Position numbers and translations under genes: made by a program. The notes beneath the pieces were generated by a model that ran no database searches, was not told where the DNA came from, and saw only the letters and a list, made by a program, of their open reading frames with translations. A stretch of DNA of 64,000 nucleotides from Bacteroidaceae bacterium (GTDB lineage Bacteria; Bacteroidota; Bacteroidia; Bacteroidales; Bacteroidaceae), in NCBI GenBank assembly GCA_017935785.1, contig JAGBGU010000075.1:1-64000 (forward strand), in the 5' to 3' direction. How positions within the stretch are numbered: position 1 is the first letter of the stretch; every line of letters begins with the position of its first letter. This document shows, one piece after another, positions 35,273-44,283 of this stretch.

Positions 35273-35932
35273 TTAGGTGTAATTCTTTCTGAATGGTCTT
35301 ACATAGGGGTTGTTCTGCATTTCCCATGCCGCTGTTGTGCTTGGGCCGTGTCCCGGATATATAAGTGTTTCACCTGGCAGCGTAAGTATCCTTTTTTTTA
35401 TACTGTTTAATTCTTCGTCCATATCACCGCCCAAGTCGGTTCTGCCAAGGCTGCCTCGGAAGAGCGTGTCACCGCTGAACAGCACACCGCTTTTTTCTGC
35501 ATAATAGCAGACGCCTCCCCATGTATGTCCGGGAGTGTGGATAATCTTAATCGTTTCTTCCCCTAATGTTAATTCATCGCCGTCTTTTACATATCTGTGA
35601 GGTGCCGGCATAGGCAGGGGCATACTTATTCCGAATTGTGCGGCCATCTGCGGCATGGCATCGTACACCCTTTGGTCCATTTCGTGGAAAATAGGACATA
35701 AACCATATGTGCGATGTATGAACGGAAGCCCCATGATGTGGTCGAAATGGCAGTGTGTAAGCAATGCATATTTCAGCATGAGATTCCTTTCCTTCATTTC
35801 TATGTTTATGGCGTCCCATTCATATTCTGCCTGCGCTCCACAGTCTATCAATGCTGCCTCCCTGCTCTTATCATCCCAAATGAGGTAGCAGTTTACGCCT
35901 AATTCGTTTACTTGGAAAGCCTTTATATTCAT
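35273..35932 (-). CDS. metallo-beta-lactamase-fold hydrolase (glyoxalase II-like)
   Basis: 219 residues. Metal ligands are HCHFDH (~60), His in IIHTPGHTWGGVCYY, Asp in LFSGDTLFRGSLGRTDL and His in YPGHGPSTT. It is short and lacks the C-terminal glyoxalase II domain, like the YcbL type. It is probably a cytosolic thioester hydrolase, with the substrate not determined. Its ATG overlaps the rsmG stop by four bases, so translation is coupled. Confidence 0.87.
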   Translation of the reverse strand: MNIKAFQVNELGVNCYLIWDDKSREAALIDCGAQAEYEWDAINIEMKERNLMLKYALLTHCHFDHIMGLPFIHRTYGLCPIFHEMDQRVYDAMPQMAAQFGISMPLPMPAPHRYVKDGDELTLGEETIKIIHTPGHTWGGVCYYAEKSGVLFSGDTLFRGSLGRTDLGGDMDEELNSIKKRILTLPGETLIYPGHGPSTTAAWEMQNNPYVRPFRKNYT

Positions 35933-36549
35933 AAGCTTGTATATACTACTGATTTTGTGCTGTAGAATTCCTCTTCAAAATAGTCGGATAGTGGAGTAAT
36001 GAGCGTATGGCTTCGCATGGGAAGTGTCTCATTGGCCAGTTCGCCACCCTTTAGGCAAATAAGTCCGTTAGGCATGGAGTTTATCTGCTCTGTTGCGATG
36101 TTTTTACGTACTATCTTTACAAGGTCTGCCAATGGCATAACCGCTCGCGAAACCACAAAGTGGTACTTGTCACGGATGTTCTCGGCGCGGGTCCACTCTG
36201 TAGTCACGTTTTTAAGATTCAGAGCCTGTGCTACCTCGGTGCAAACCTTTACTTTTTTTCCAATTGAATCAACCAGATGGAAATGGCATTCGGGAAACAT
36301 TATGGCAAGAGGAATACCAGGGAATCCGCCTCCCGTTCCTAAGTCCATTATTTTTGTTCCCGGCTTAAAGTTTATCACTTCAGCGATGCCCAGCGAATGG
36401 AGTACATGATGCTCGTACAGGTTGTCAATATCCTTGCGGCTGATTACATTGATTTTTGAATTCCAGTCGTGGTACAACTCGTCAAGTTGCTCAAACTGCG
36501 CGATTTGTGTGGGGGATAGGTTCTTGAAATATTTCTTTATCAGTTCCAT
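35929..36549 (-). CDS. rsmG: 16S rRNA m7G527 methyltransferase
   Basis: 206 residues from ATG 36549 (the upstream alternative is a TTG). The RsmG pattern is INVISRKD, HVLHSLGIAE, the SAM-binding MDLGTGGGFPGIPLA and VVSRAVMPLADL. It methylates N7 of G527 in 16S rRNA. It is the third gene of the nhaC-lipoprotein-rsmG-MBL operon. Confidence 0.95.
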   Translation of the reverse strand: MELIKKYFKNLSPTQIAQFEQLDELYHDWNSKINVISRKDIDNLYEHHVLHSLGIAEVINFKPGTKIMDLGTGGGFPGIPLAIMFPECHFHLVDSIGKKVKVCTEVAQALNLKNVTTEWTRAENIRDKYHFVVSRAVMPLADLVKIVRKNIATEQINSMPNGLICLKGGELANETLPMRSHTLITPLSDYFEEEFYSTKSVVYTSL

Positions 36550-36572
36550 ATTATGATGTTTGTTCAAAAAAG

Positions 36573-37424
36573 TTATCTTAAAAGTCCGTCAAGGGCGCTA
36601 TAGGGAATTTTTACGTAGATTGTGCCTGCTGACCAAGGTGCGATCTCGTAGGGGTTGAAGAGTATCTCAACGGCATCCTTGCCGAGTTGGAAGTTGTAGT
36701 CGGAGAGGAATACGTCGCCCAAGAGCAGGATTGAGGTGGTTTCCTGCAAGGTCTCAAGGTCTTTGCACTGGTTGTCCACGCAAATCTGCTGGCGGATGAT
36801 GTCCTTTATCGCTTCTTCCTTGTCCATGTTGAACACTTGGTCGTGGGTTAAGAACTTACCGGTGTTGCGGTCAAAGTTGAACCATTGTTCGTAATAGCCT
36901 CCATGTGCGCCACCCTCGTATGAGCTGATTTTTAGTTTGTAGGGAATGATGTCTGCCCTGCTGTCTGTTGTGATGCAGCCTTCGGCCTCGTAGAGGAACT
37001 CGTATGCGAAGTCTAACTTAGCGGTAGTGTCCGTATATATCTCTACAAGGGACGCGCGGTATGTGTTGCGGATGTTGTCCCCGAACGCCATCACGGCTTC
37101 ATTTAAGGATTGGCTTTCTTTGCCGTTGAAGATATAGCGCAGTTTGTCCCTGACGGGTTCCAAGGCTTCCTCGGGGCAGTTGTCAAGGTTGAGGTCTATG
37201 CGGACTTTATATGAGGGGCGCGACTCTTCCTCTCCTTGCTTGATGGTGGGACCCACTTCCTCTTCCACATTGTAGAGGACGTTGTTGGGCGCCGTTGCTG
37301 CAATGGGTTCGCTCGTGGTTACGGAGTCTTGGAGATTCTGGCTCTCTTTCTTCTCTTGTCCGGAGAAGCAGGCGCTAAAGGCGATTACACCTAAAAGCAC
37401 GATTGGAAAAAATCTTGTTTTCAT
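36573..37424 (-). CDS. lipoprotein with RsiV-like DUF3298 domain
   Basis: About 283 residues from ATG 37424. Signal MKTRFFPIVLLGVIAFSAC with a lipobox-like FSAC (Cys19). The C-terminal half matches DUF3298/RsiV: GGAHGGYYEQWFNFDRNTGKFLT, HDQVFNMDKEEAIKDIIRQQ and VEILFNPYEIAPWSAGTIYVKIPYS. It probably lies in the periplasm. The related RsiV domain binds lysozyme in Bacillus, but nothing here shows that role. Its start overlaps the nhaC 3' end by 50 bp in another frame. Confidence 0.82.
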   Translation of the reverse strand: MKTRFFPIVLLGVIAFSACFSGQEKKESQNLQDSVTTSEPIAATAPNNVLYNVEEEVGPTIKQGEEESRPSYKVRIDLNLDNCPEEALEPVRDKLRYIFNGKESQSLNEAVMAFGDNIRNTYRASLVEIYTDTTAKLDFAYEFLYEAEGCITTDSRADIIPYKLKISSYEGGAHGGYYEQWFNFDRNTGKFLTHDQVFNMDKEEAIKDIIRQQICVDNQCKDLETLQETTSILLLGDVFLSDYNFQLGKDAVEILFNPYEIAPWSAGTIYVKIPYSALDGLLR

Positions 37425-38697
37425 AGGAAAATACAATGTTTAATAGTGAAAAAATGGCTAAAATAAACGGATAATATAAATAAGGTATTATCTCAATTGG
37501 GTTTATAGCAGCCAAACCGGATGCTATCAGCAATTGCGCCCCGTATGGAATAAGGCTTTGGGCAATACAACTGAAGGTATCCAGCAGACTTGCGCTTTTA
37601 CGTCGGTCCACGTTGTATTTGTCTGCAACTTCTTTGGCTAAAGGACCGATTGTCAGTATGGTAATGGTGTTGTTTGCCGTGCAGAAATTTGTGAGGACCG
37701 TAAGTGCGGCAATACACATTTCCGCCCCTTTTTTGCTTCGTATACATTTGGTGAGGCTTTGGATAATGAAATGTATTCCACCCTGGTTTCTGATTACTTC
37801 AACAAGTCCCGCTGCAAGGATGGTGGCTATGATAAGTTCGCTCATGCCCAGAACTCCGCTGTTCATGGTGTCAAGCCATGTAAAGAAATCAAATTGTCCC
37901 AATGCTATCCCCATAGCACCTGCAATCAGAATGCCTACAGCCAAAACGGTAAGGACATTGATGCCGAATATTCCGGCCACCAGTACAAAGATATAAGGAA
38001 TAACCAACAGAATGTGATTTATTGACACTGTTGAATCAACAGTTCCCGGATGACCTAAAAAAAGGTAAAGGATCAGGGTGGCAATTGCTGCCGGACCGGC
38101 TATCCAGATGTTCATCCTGAACTTGTCCTTGAGTTCGCAGTCCTGTGTCTTCGTTGCCGCAATTGTCGTGTCAGAAATAAAGCTGAGATTGTCACCGAAA
38201 TACGCACCGCCTACTACTGTGGCCACCAGTAATGGAATACTGTGTCCGGTGTGTTCGGCCATATTTGTGGCAATGGGTGTCAGTGCGGCAATGGTACCTA
38301 CGCTTGTTCCAACAGACAGGGAAATAAAACAAGCGGCCGCAAAAAGACCTCCTAAAATCAGTTTTGACGGTAGTATGCTAAGCGTCAGCTCTATTGTGGC
38401 GTCTATTGCACCCATTTCTTTTGCTGTAGATGCAAATGCACCAGCCAAAATAAATATCCAAATCATTAGAAGAATGTTAGGCTGTGCCGCACCTCGTGTC
38501 AAGAGCTCAAACCGTTTTCCCCACCGCATATTGGGGATGATGCACATTGCATACAGGCAGGCGACCATAAATGAAATGGTTATGGGTACGGCATAGAAGT
38601 CTTGTCTGCACAGGCTCAAGACAAGGTAGAAGGCCACAAAAACAATTAGTGGACTTAATGCAAGCATTCCTTTTTGTAATGATATCTTTTCTTCCAT
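37375..38697 (-). CDS. NhaC-family Na+/H+ antiporter
   Basis: About 440 residues from ATG 38697. The upstream open frame runs through the AT-rich intergenic DNA. There are ~11-12 hydrophobic spans with family words GGAYFGDNLSFISDTTIAATKTQ, LGVAALTPIA-like VGTIAALTPIATNMA and TNFCTANNTITILTIGPLAKE. It exchanges sodium for protons across the inner membrane. The TIAATKTQ and CTANNT words, both in re-entrant regions, are intact. It heads the four-gene minus-strand operon. Confidence 0.88.
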   Translation of the reverse strand: MEEKISLQKGMLALSPLIVFVAFYLVLSLCRQDFYAVPITISFMVACLYAMCIIPNMRWGKRFELLTRGAAQPNILLMIWIFILAGAFASTAKEMGAIDATIELTLSILPSKLILGGLFAAACFISLSVGTSVGTIAALTPIATNMAEHTGHSIPLLVATVVGGAYFGDNLSFISDTTIAATKTQDCELKDKFRMNIWIAGPAAIATLILYLFLGHPGTVDSTVSINHILLVIPYIFVLVAGIFGINVLTVLAVGILIAGAMGIALGQFDFFTWLDTMNSGVLGMSELIIATILAAGLVEVIRNQGGIHFIIQSLTKCIRSKKGAEMCIAALTVLTNFCTANNTITILTIGPLAKEVADKYNVDRRKSASLLDTFSCIAQSLIPYGAQLLIASGLAAINPIEIIPYLYYPFILAIFSLLNIVFSYENKIFSNRAFRCNRL

Positions 38698-38814
38698 GAT
38701 GCTAAGGTACACTTTTTTTTGTATTGCTCTTCTTTGTTTTCGAAAATTTAACTCCAAATCAAGGAAAACAAAACAAAATTTAACGGAATTAGGCGATTAT
38801 TAGTGAATAATCTA

Positions 38815-38822
38815 TAATTTTG
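38815..38822 (+). promoter_or_regulatory. putative -7 element for map-tsaD
   Basis: TAATTTTG, 22 bp before the map ATG. The -33 element is not clear. Confidence 0.45.
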
Positions 38823-38844
38823 CATATAAAATATAATAAGATAC

Positions 38845-39711
38845 ATGGCAAAGAAAGTCAAACAGAGGTGGATTGTGCCCGATGGGATTGTCCCAACAGA
38901 AATGGATAAGAGAATTATGGAATTTGAGGCACGCGGTAAGATTGTGCCCACCCGCAACCTGATCAAAACTCCTGAGCAGATAGAAGGGATAAGAAAAGCA
39001 GGTGTGTTGAACACTGCGGTCTTAGACAAAGTTGCCGAAAAGATAAAGGCGGGCATGAGTACGCTTGACATTGACAAAATTGTATATGATTATACCACTT
39101 CCCATGGGGGCATCCCCGCGCCTTTGAATTATGAGGGCTTTCCGTGCAGTTGCTGTACAAGCGTGAACGATGTAGTTTGCCATGGTGTGCCTGCTGACTG
39201 GGAAATATTGGAAGAAGGGGATATCATCAATGTGGACTGTACCACTATCGTTGACGGTTATTATGCTGATGCCAGCAGAATGTTTGTGATAGGCAAAACG
39301 GAACCATCATGGCAAAGACTTGTCGATGTGGCCTGGGAATGCCTTAAGATTGGAGAACAAGTATGCGGCACACCATATGTATTTGTTGGTGATATGGGAA
39401 ATGCCATTGCCAAACATGCTCACAAGAACCATTGCACTATCGTTCGGGATTTGTGCGGTCACGGAATAGGTCTGGAATTCCATGAAAAACCCGATGTTGA
39501 ACACTATGGCCACAAAGGAACCGGGATGCTTCTTGTACCAGGCATGACTTTTACCATAGAACCTATGGTGAATATGGGGCATTGGGACGTATGTATGGAT
39601 GATGAAGACGAGACAGGATGGGTGGTGCTTACAGATGACGGTCTGCCCAGCGCACAATGGGAACATACTTATTTGATGACGGAAAACGGTGTGGAGATTA
39701 TCTCCCACTAA
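38845..39711 (+). CDS. map: methionine aminopeptidase, type I
   Basis: 288 residues, with ~37 more N-terminal residues than the minimal E. coli form (KKVKQRWIVPDGIVPTEMDK). Metal ligands are in INVDCTTIVDGYYADAS (two Asp), GHGIGLEFHEKP (His), FTIEPMV (Glu) and AQWEHT (Glu). It removes the initiator Met from nascent proteins. It is followed 17 bp later by tsaD. Confidence 0.95.
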   Translation: MAKKVKQRWIVPDGIVPTEMDKRIMEFEARGKIVPTRNLIKTPEQIEGIRKAGVLNTAVLDKVAEKIKAGMSTLDIDKIVYDYTTSHGGIPAPLNYEGFPCSCCTSVNDVVCHGVPADWEILEEGDIINVDCTTIVDGYYADASRMFVIGKTEPSWQRLVDVAWECLKIGEQVCGTPYVFVGDMGNAIAKHAHKNHCTIVRDLCGHGIGLEFHEKPDVEHYGHKGTGMLLVPGMTFTIEPMVNMGHWDVCMDDEDETGWVVLTDDGLPSAQWEHTYLMTENGVEIISH

Positions 39712-39728
39712 AGACATAAGGAAGAAAT

Positions 39729-40757
39729 ATGAGTGACAAGCATATATATATATTAGGTATAGAGAGCAGTTGTGATGATACATCAGCTGCAGTTATCAAA
39801 GATGGAATATTGTTGAGCAATATAACGTCCAGTCAGGCTGTCCATGAAGCTTATGGTGGTGTGGTTCCTGAACTGGCAAGCCGTGCGCATCAGCAAAACA
39901 TAGTTCCGGTGATTGACCGGGCATTAAAGTTGGCCGGAATAGGTGCAGAACAATTGTCGGCCATTGCCTTTACCAGAGGTCCCGGACTGATGGGCTCATT
40001 GTTAGTCGGTGTGTCATTTGCCAAAGGTTTGGCAGCGTCGTTGGGCATTCCTCTGATAGACGTTAACCATTTGCACGGACATGTTCTTGCGCACTTTATC
40101 AGAACTGAAGACGACAATGAGCCGTGTCCCGAATATCCTTTTTTATGTCTTTTGGTAAGCGGTGGGAACAGCCAGATAGTGCTTGTGAAATCGTATAAAG
40201 ACATGGAGATTATCGGGCAGACAATTGATGATGCGGCCGGTGAAGCTATTGACAAATGCAGCAAGATAATGGGACTTGGTTATCCGGGAGGTCCTATAAT
40301 CGACCGTTTGGCCAGAAAAGGCAATCCTGACGCCTTTCAATTTGCCAAACCCCAAATCAAAGGATATGATTACAGCTTCAGCGGATTGAAAACTTCATTC
40401 TTGTATTCTTTGCGTGATTGGCTAAAAGAAGACGAGGATTTTATTAATCACCATATGGAAGATTTGGCGGCAAGTCTGGAAAAAACAATTGTCGATATTT
40501 TGATGAAGAAACTTTACAAGGCATCAAAAGATCTGAAAATAAAACAAATTGCCGTGGCCGGAGGTGTTTCTGCCAATACCGGACTTAGGGAGGCATTCCA
40601 GGAATATGCCAAGCGATATGGTTGGAAAATATTCATTCCTAAATTCAGTTATACTACTGACAATGCCGCTATGGTTGCGATAAACGGTTATTTTAAATAT
40701 CTGGATAATGATTTTTGTCCAATATCAGCACCGGCATACAGCAGAGTGGAAGTATAA
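39729..40757 (+). CDS. tsaD: tRNA N6-threonylcarbamoyladenosine transferase TsaD
   Basis: 342 residues. Signatures are LGIESSCDDTSAAV, the iron-binding NHLHGHVLAH, LVSGGNSQIVLV, DDAAGEAIDKCSKIMGLGYPGGP and AVAGGVSANTGLRE. It transfers threonylcarbamoyl to A37 of ANN-decoding tRNAs. It is probably co-transcribed with map. Confidence 0.96.
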   Translation: MSDKHIYILGIESSCDDTSAAVIKDGILLSNITSSQAVHEAYGGVVPELASRAHQQNIVPVIDRALKLAGIGAEQLSAIAFTRGPGLMGSLLVGVSFAKGLAASLGIPLIDVNHLHGHVLAHFIRTEDDNEPCPEYPFLCLLVSGGNSQIVLVKSYKDMEIIGQTIDDAAGEAIDKCSKIMGLGYPGGPIIDRLARKGNPDAFQFAKPQIKGYDYSFSGLKTSFLYSLRDWLKEDEDFINHHMEDLAASLEKTIVDILMKKLYKASKDLKIKQIAVAGGVSANTGLREAFQEYAKRYGWKIFIPKFSYTTDNAAMVAINGYFKYLDNDFCPISAPAYSRVEV

Positions 40758-40848
40758 TGATGGATTATATAACCGCCCTATAATGCGTTTTTTAGATATT
40801 TTACTTTCTATTTTTCAAAAAAATACAAATAAATTTTTCTATTCAGAG

Positions 40849-40865
40849 AAAAAGCACTACCTTTG
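40849..40865 (+). promoter_or_regulatory. promoter box for rpmB-rpmG-DUF4295
   Basis: TACCTTTG (40858-40865) within AAAAAGCACTACCTTTG, identical over 17 bases to the tRNA-His promoter. Confidence 0.65.
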
Positions 40866-40919
40866 TGCGCTGTTTGGAAGAAGTTATTTGGAATAGACAA
40901 AAAAGAAAGGAAGATAGAA

Positions 40920-41180
40920 ATGTCTAAGATTTGTCAAATTACCGGAAAGAAAGCCATGATTGGCAACAATGTTTCACACTCAAAGCGCCGCACTAAGCGT
41001 CATTTTAATGTGAATCTGTTTAGCAAGAAATTCTACTATGTAGAAGAAGACTGCTGGATAAAATTGAGCATTAGTGCACGTGGTTTGCGTTGTATCAATA
41101 AGCTTGGCTTGGATGCAGCACTGAAGAATGCTGTAGCTAATGGTTATTGTGATTGGAACAGCATAAAAGTAATCGGTTAA
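40920..41180 (+). CDS. rpmB: 50S ribosomal protein L28
   Basis: 86 residues from ATG 40920 ([19 protein letters not shown]), chosen over the longer frame that begins inside the promoter. It has [12 protein letters not shown] and the C-terminal [11 protein letters not shown]. It starts the three-gene ribosomal cluster. Confidence 0.96.
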   Translation: MSKICQITGKKAMIGNNVSHSKRRTKRHFNVNLFSKKFYYVEEDCWIKLSISARGLRCINKLGLDAALKNAVANGYCDWNSIKVIG

Positions 41181-41201
41181 TTATTTTAGAAGCTACACAT
41201 T

Positions 41202-41390
41202 ATGGCAAAGAAAGCTAAAGGTAACAGAGTGCAAGTGATATTGGAGTGCACCGAGATTAAGCAGAGTGGTCTGCCCGGAACATCTCGTTATATTACCACA
41301 AAGAATAGAAAGAACACCCCCGAACGTCTTGAGCTCAAAAAGTACAACCCCATCTTGAAGCGAATGACTGTTCACAAAGAAATCAAGTAA
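41202..41390 (+). CDS. rpmG: 50S ribosomal protein L33
   Basis: 62 residues: [37 protein letters not shown]-type core. The paired zinc-binding CxxC motifs of the C+ form are absent, so this is a zinc-independent L33. Confidence 0.95.
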   Translation: MAKKAKGNRVQVILECTEIKQSGLPGTSRYITTKNRKNTPERLELKKYNPILKRMTVHKEIK

Positions 41391-41403
41391 TAAATTATAG
41401 ACT

Positions 41404-41562
41404 ATGGCAAAGAAAGCTGTGGCCACCTTGCGTACTGGTAAGACTGATGGCCGTTCATACACCAAAGTAATAAAGATGGTTAAGAATCCTCAGACTGGAT
41501 CTTACAGTTTTGAAGAGGAAATGGTTCGTAACGAAGAGGTAAAGGATTTCTTCAAGAACTAA
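41404..41562 (+). CDS. DUF4295 family small basic protein
   Basis: 52 residues (MAKKAVATLRTGKTDGRSY, then VKNPQTGSYSFEEEMV and VKDFFKN). This short basic protein nearly always follows L33 in Bacteroidetes and is suspected to be ribosome-associated, although I know of no assigned function. It is co-transcribed with rpmG (13 bp gap) and ends before a strong terminator. Confidence 0.85.
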   Translation: MAKKAVATLRTGKTDGRSYTKVIKMVKNPQTGSYSFEEEMVRNEEVKDFFKN

Positions 41563-41587
41563 AAAAGAAGAATATTTTATACTATAA

Positions 41588-41621
41588 GCGAGGTAGACTT
41601 TTGGTCAACCTCGCTTTTTTT
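41588..41621 (+). terminator. terminator of the rpmB cluster
   Basis: GCGAGGT/ACCTCGC stem followed by seven T. Confidence 0.92.
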
Positions 41622-41654
41622 GATGGTTTATGTCCTTTTATCGTATTTTTTATA

Positions 41655-41662
41655 TACCTTTG
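41655..41662 (+). promoter_or_regulatory. putative -7 element for ftsY
   Basis: TACCTTTG 23 bp before the ATG. The -33 region has only a partial match (TTTA). Confidence 0.5.
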
Positions 41663-41685
41663 CAAATAAATAAAACAAGTACTTT

Positions 41686-42642
41686 ATGGGATTCTTTAAT
41701 TTCTTCTCAAAAGAGAAAAAGGAAACGTTAAACCAAGGTTTGGAGAAAACCAAAACAAGTTTTTTTGACAAGTTGTCCAAAGCAATTGCGGGCAAATCTA
41801 AAGTTGATGACGATGTTTTAGATAACCTTGAAGAAGTGTTGGTTACAAGTGATGTGGGTGTAGACACAACACTAAATATAATCAAGCGTGTTCAAGATCG
41901 TGTTGCACGTGATAAATATGTTACAACGTCTGAACTGAATAATATATTGCGCGATGAAATAGCAAGCCTCCTTAATGACAATAATTCAAGCGATACAGAA
42001 GGATTTACCATTCCGGAAACCGCTCGTCCATATGTGATTATGGTTGTAGGGGTGAATGGTGTAGGAAAGACAACCACTATCGGAAAATTGGCATATCAGT
42101 TCAAACAGGCCGGATTGAAGGTTTATTTAGGTGCTGCGGATACTTTCCGTGCCGCAGCTGTAGAACAGTTGGTTATTTGGAGTGAGAGGGTAGGAGTGCC
42201 TATCGTGAAACAGCAAATGGGTAGTGACCCTGCCAGTGTGGCTTATGATACCTTATCCAGCGCTATCGCCAACAACGCAGATGTTGTTTTGATAGATACA
42301 GCAGGCCGCTTGCATAATAAAAAAGGCTTGATGGATGAACTATCAAAAATTAGACGAGTAATGCAAAAGTTGCTGCCTGACGCTCCACATGATGTAATGC
42401 TTGTGCTTGATGGCAGTACAGGACAAAATGCTTATGAGCAAGCCAAACAATTCTCCGCAGCCACTGAAGTGACCAGTTTGGCAATAACTAAATTAGACGG
42501 TTCTGCCAAGGGTGGTGTCGTTATTGGCATAAGTGACCAATTCAAGATTCCTGTACGTTATATCGGACTTGGCGAGAAGATGGAAGACCTGCAACCATTT
42601 AACCGCAGAGAGTTTGTAAATACGCTTTTTGATAAAAACTGA
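41686..42642 (+). CDS. ftsY: signal recognition particle receptor FtsY
   Basis: 318 residues with a short N-terminal lysine-rich segment instead of a long acidic A domain. The NG domain has GVNGVGKTTTIGKLA (~122), LGAADTFRAAAVEQL, DTAGRLHNK (~204) and TKLDGSAKGG. It docks Ffh-ribosome complexes at the inner membrane. It is the first of a tightly packed group with rimO (3-bp gap) and two HU-type genes. Confidence 0.96.
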   Translation: MGFFNFFSKEKKETLNQGLEKTKTSFFDKLSKAIAGKSKVDDDVLDNLEEVLVTSDVGVDTTLNIIKRVQDRVARDKYVTTSELNNILRDEIASLLNDNNSSDTEGFTIPETARPYVIMVVGVNGVGKTTTIGKLAYQFKQAGLKVYLGAADTFRAAAVEQLVIWSERVGVPIVKQQMGSDPASVAYDTLSSAIANNADVVLIDTAGRLHNKKGLMDELSKIRRVMQKLLPDAPHDVMLVLDGSTGQNAYEQAKQFSAATEVTSLAITKLDGSAKGGVVIGISDQFKIPVRYIGLGEKMEDLQPFNRREFVNTLFDKN

Positions 42643-42645
42643 TAA

Positions 42646-43950
42646 ATGGTAGCAAATAAAATAGATATCATAACATTAGGCTGCAGCAAAAACCTCGTTG
42701 ACAGTGAACGTTTAATAAAGCAGTTGGAACTGAATGGATTTGAAGTAGCCCATGATGCTGAAACTTTAACCGGTGAAATCGCAGTAGTCAATACTTGCGG
42801 CTTTATTGGTGACGCTAAAGAAGAAAGCATTAATATGATTCTTGAATTGTGTGAACGTAAAAAAAGCGGTCAACTTGGTAAATTGTTTGTAATGGGATGT
42901 CTCTCTGAGAGATACCTTAATGAATTATCAAATGAGATACCGGAAGTTGACGGTTATTTCGGTAAATTCAATTGGAATGAATTGCTTGACGTTTTAGGTA
43001 AAACGTATCATACAAACAAAAGCAGAAGCAGACGTATTACAACACCCTCTCATTATGCCTATTTGAAGATTTCTGAAGGTTGCGATAGGCGTTGTGCTTA
43101 TTGTGCCATACCCATAATTACAGGAAAACATGTCAGCCGACCTATAGAAGATATATTGGATGAAGTCAGGGAACTGGTGGCATGTGGCGTAAAAGAGTTT
43201 CAGATGATTGCTCAGGAACTTACGTATTATGGACTTGACCTTTATAAAGAACGCAGAATTGCTCAGCTTGTATCTGATATTGCTGATATTCCAGGTGTAA
43301 AATGGTTGCGTTTGCATTATGCATATCCAACCCAGTTCCCAATGGAACTACTTGATGTTATGCGAGAAAAGCAGAATGTGTGCAAGTATCTTGATATAGC
43401 ATTGCAGCATATATCCGATAGTGTGCTTTCTTCTATGCACCGTAATGTAACTGCCAAGGAAACATACGACTTAATAACTACCATAAGGGAAAAAGTGCCA
43501 GGTATTCATTTGAGAACAACGCTTATGGTTGGTCATCCTGGTGAAACAGATGATGATTTTGAACAACTTATAGAATTTGTCAAATGGGCGAAATTTGAAA
43601 GAATGGGAGCCTTTGCCTACAGTGAGGAAGAAGGGACTTACAGCGGCGACAATTATGAAGATGATGTTCCGGATGATGTGAAACAAAACAGGTTGAGTAA
43701 ACTGATGCGTATCCAACAGCGTATTTCAAGCGAAATACAAGAAAGAAAAAAAGGGTGCGTGTTGTCAGTCATTATAGATAGGATTGAAGGTGAGTACTAT
43801 GTTGGAAGAACAGAGTTTGATTCGCCCGATGTAGACCCCGAAGTACTTATCTCGTGTCACGATAATCAGAATGTTGTTATTGGAGAATTTTATAATGCGC
43901 AAATTGACAGCTCTGATGATTTTGACCTATATGCACACATTGTAGAATAA
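42646..43950 (+). CDS. rimO: ribosomal protein S12 methylthiotransferase RimO
   Basis: 434 residues. The N-terminal UPF0004 domain has the three cluster Cys (LGCSKN, NTCGFI, MGCLSER). The radical-SAM motif is SEGCDRRCAYCAIP (~143-156), and a TRAM domain closes the protein. It adds a methylthio group to an Asp of S12 using two 4Fe-4S clusters. Confidence 0.95.
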   Translation: MVANKIDIITLGCSKNLVDSERLIKQLELNGFEVAHDAETLTGEIAVVNTCGFIGDAKEESINMILELCERKKSGQLGKLFVMGCLSERYLNELSNEIPEVDGYFGKFNWNELLDVLGKTYHTNKSRSRRITTPSHYAYLKISEGCDRRCAYCAIPIITGKHVSRPIEDILDEVRELVACGVKEFQMIAQELTYYGLDLYKERRIAQLVSDIADIPGVKWLRLHYAYPTQFPMELLDVMREKQNVCKYLDIALQHISDSVLSSMHRNVTAKETYDLITTIREKVPGIHLRTTLMVGHPGETDDDFEQLIEFVKWAKFERMGAFAYSEEEGTYSGDNYEDDVPDDVKQNRLSKLMRIQQRISSEIQERKKGCVLSVIIDRIEGEYYVGRTEFDSPDVDPEVLISCHDNQNVVIGEFYNAQIDSSDDFDLYAHIVE

Positions 43951-43970
43951 TAATTCAAAATGAAGACAGA

Positions 43971-44249
43971 ATGAATAATAAGGAGTTTTTAACTGAATTA
44001 GGTCGACGATTGAATTATAATTCAAAGGAAACTAAAGCATTGACAGATGCATTAGTTCAGGAAATATGTACCCAATTGGAAGAAGAGAATATCATTGCCA
44101 TTTCAGGTTTTGGGACTTTTGAAGTTAAAAAGAAGTTGGAAAGGGTTGTTGTAAATCCAGCCACTAAGCAACGTATGCTTGTCCCACCAAAAATGTCTGT
44201 TTCTTTTAAGGTTGCACCCGTGCTAAAAGATAAAGCAAACGAGAAATAA
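43971..44249 (+). CDS. HU-family DNA-binding protein
   Basis: 92 residues: an N-terminal helical dimer (FLTELGRRLNYNSKETKAL), ISGFGTFEVKKK and a beta-arm region RVVVNPATKQRMLVPPKMSVSF. It bends DNA and shapes the nucleoid. Its immediate neighbour carries a divergent HU-like domain joined to a membrane and wall-binding part. Confidence 0.93.
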   Translation: MNNKEFLTELGRRLNYNSKETKALTDALVQEICTQLEEENIIAISGFGTFEVKKKLERVVVNPATKQRMLVPPKMSVSFKVAPVLKDKANEK

Positions 44250-44283
44250 TTTTATTTAAGCATAATAGGAAAACTATCTCTAT

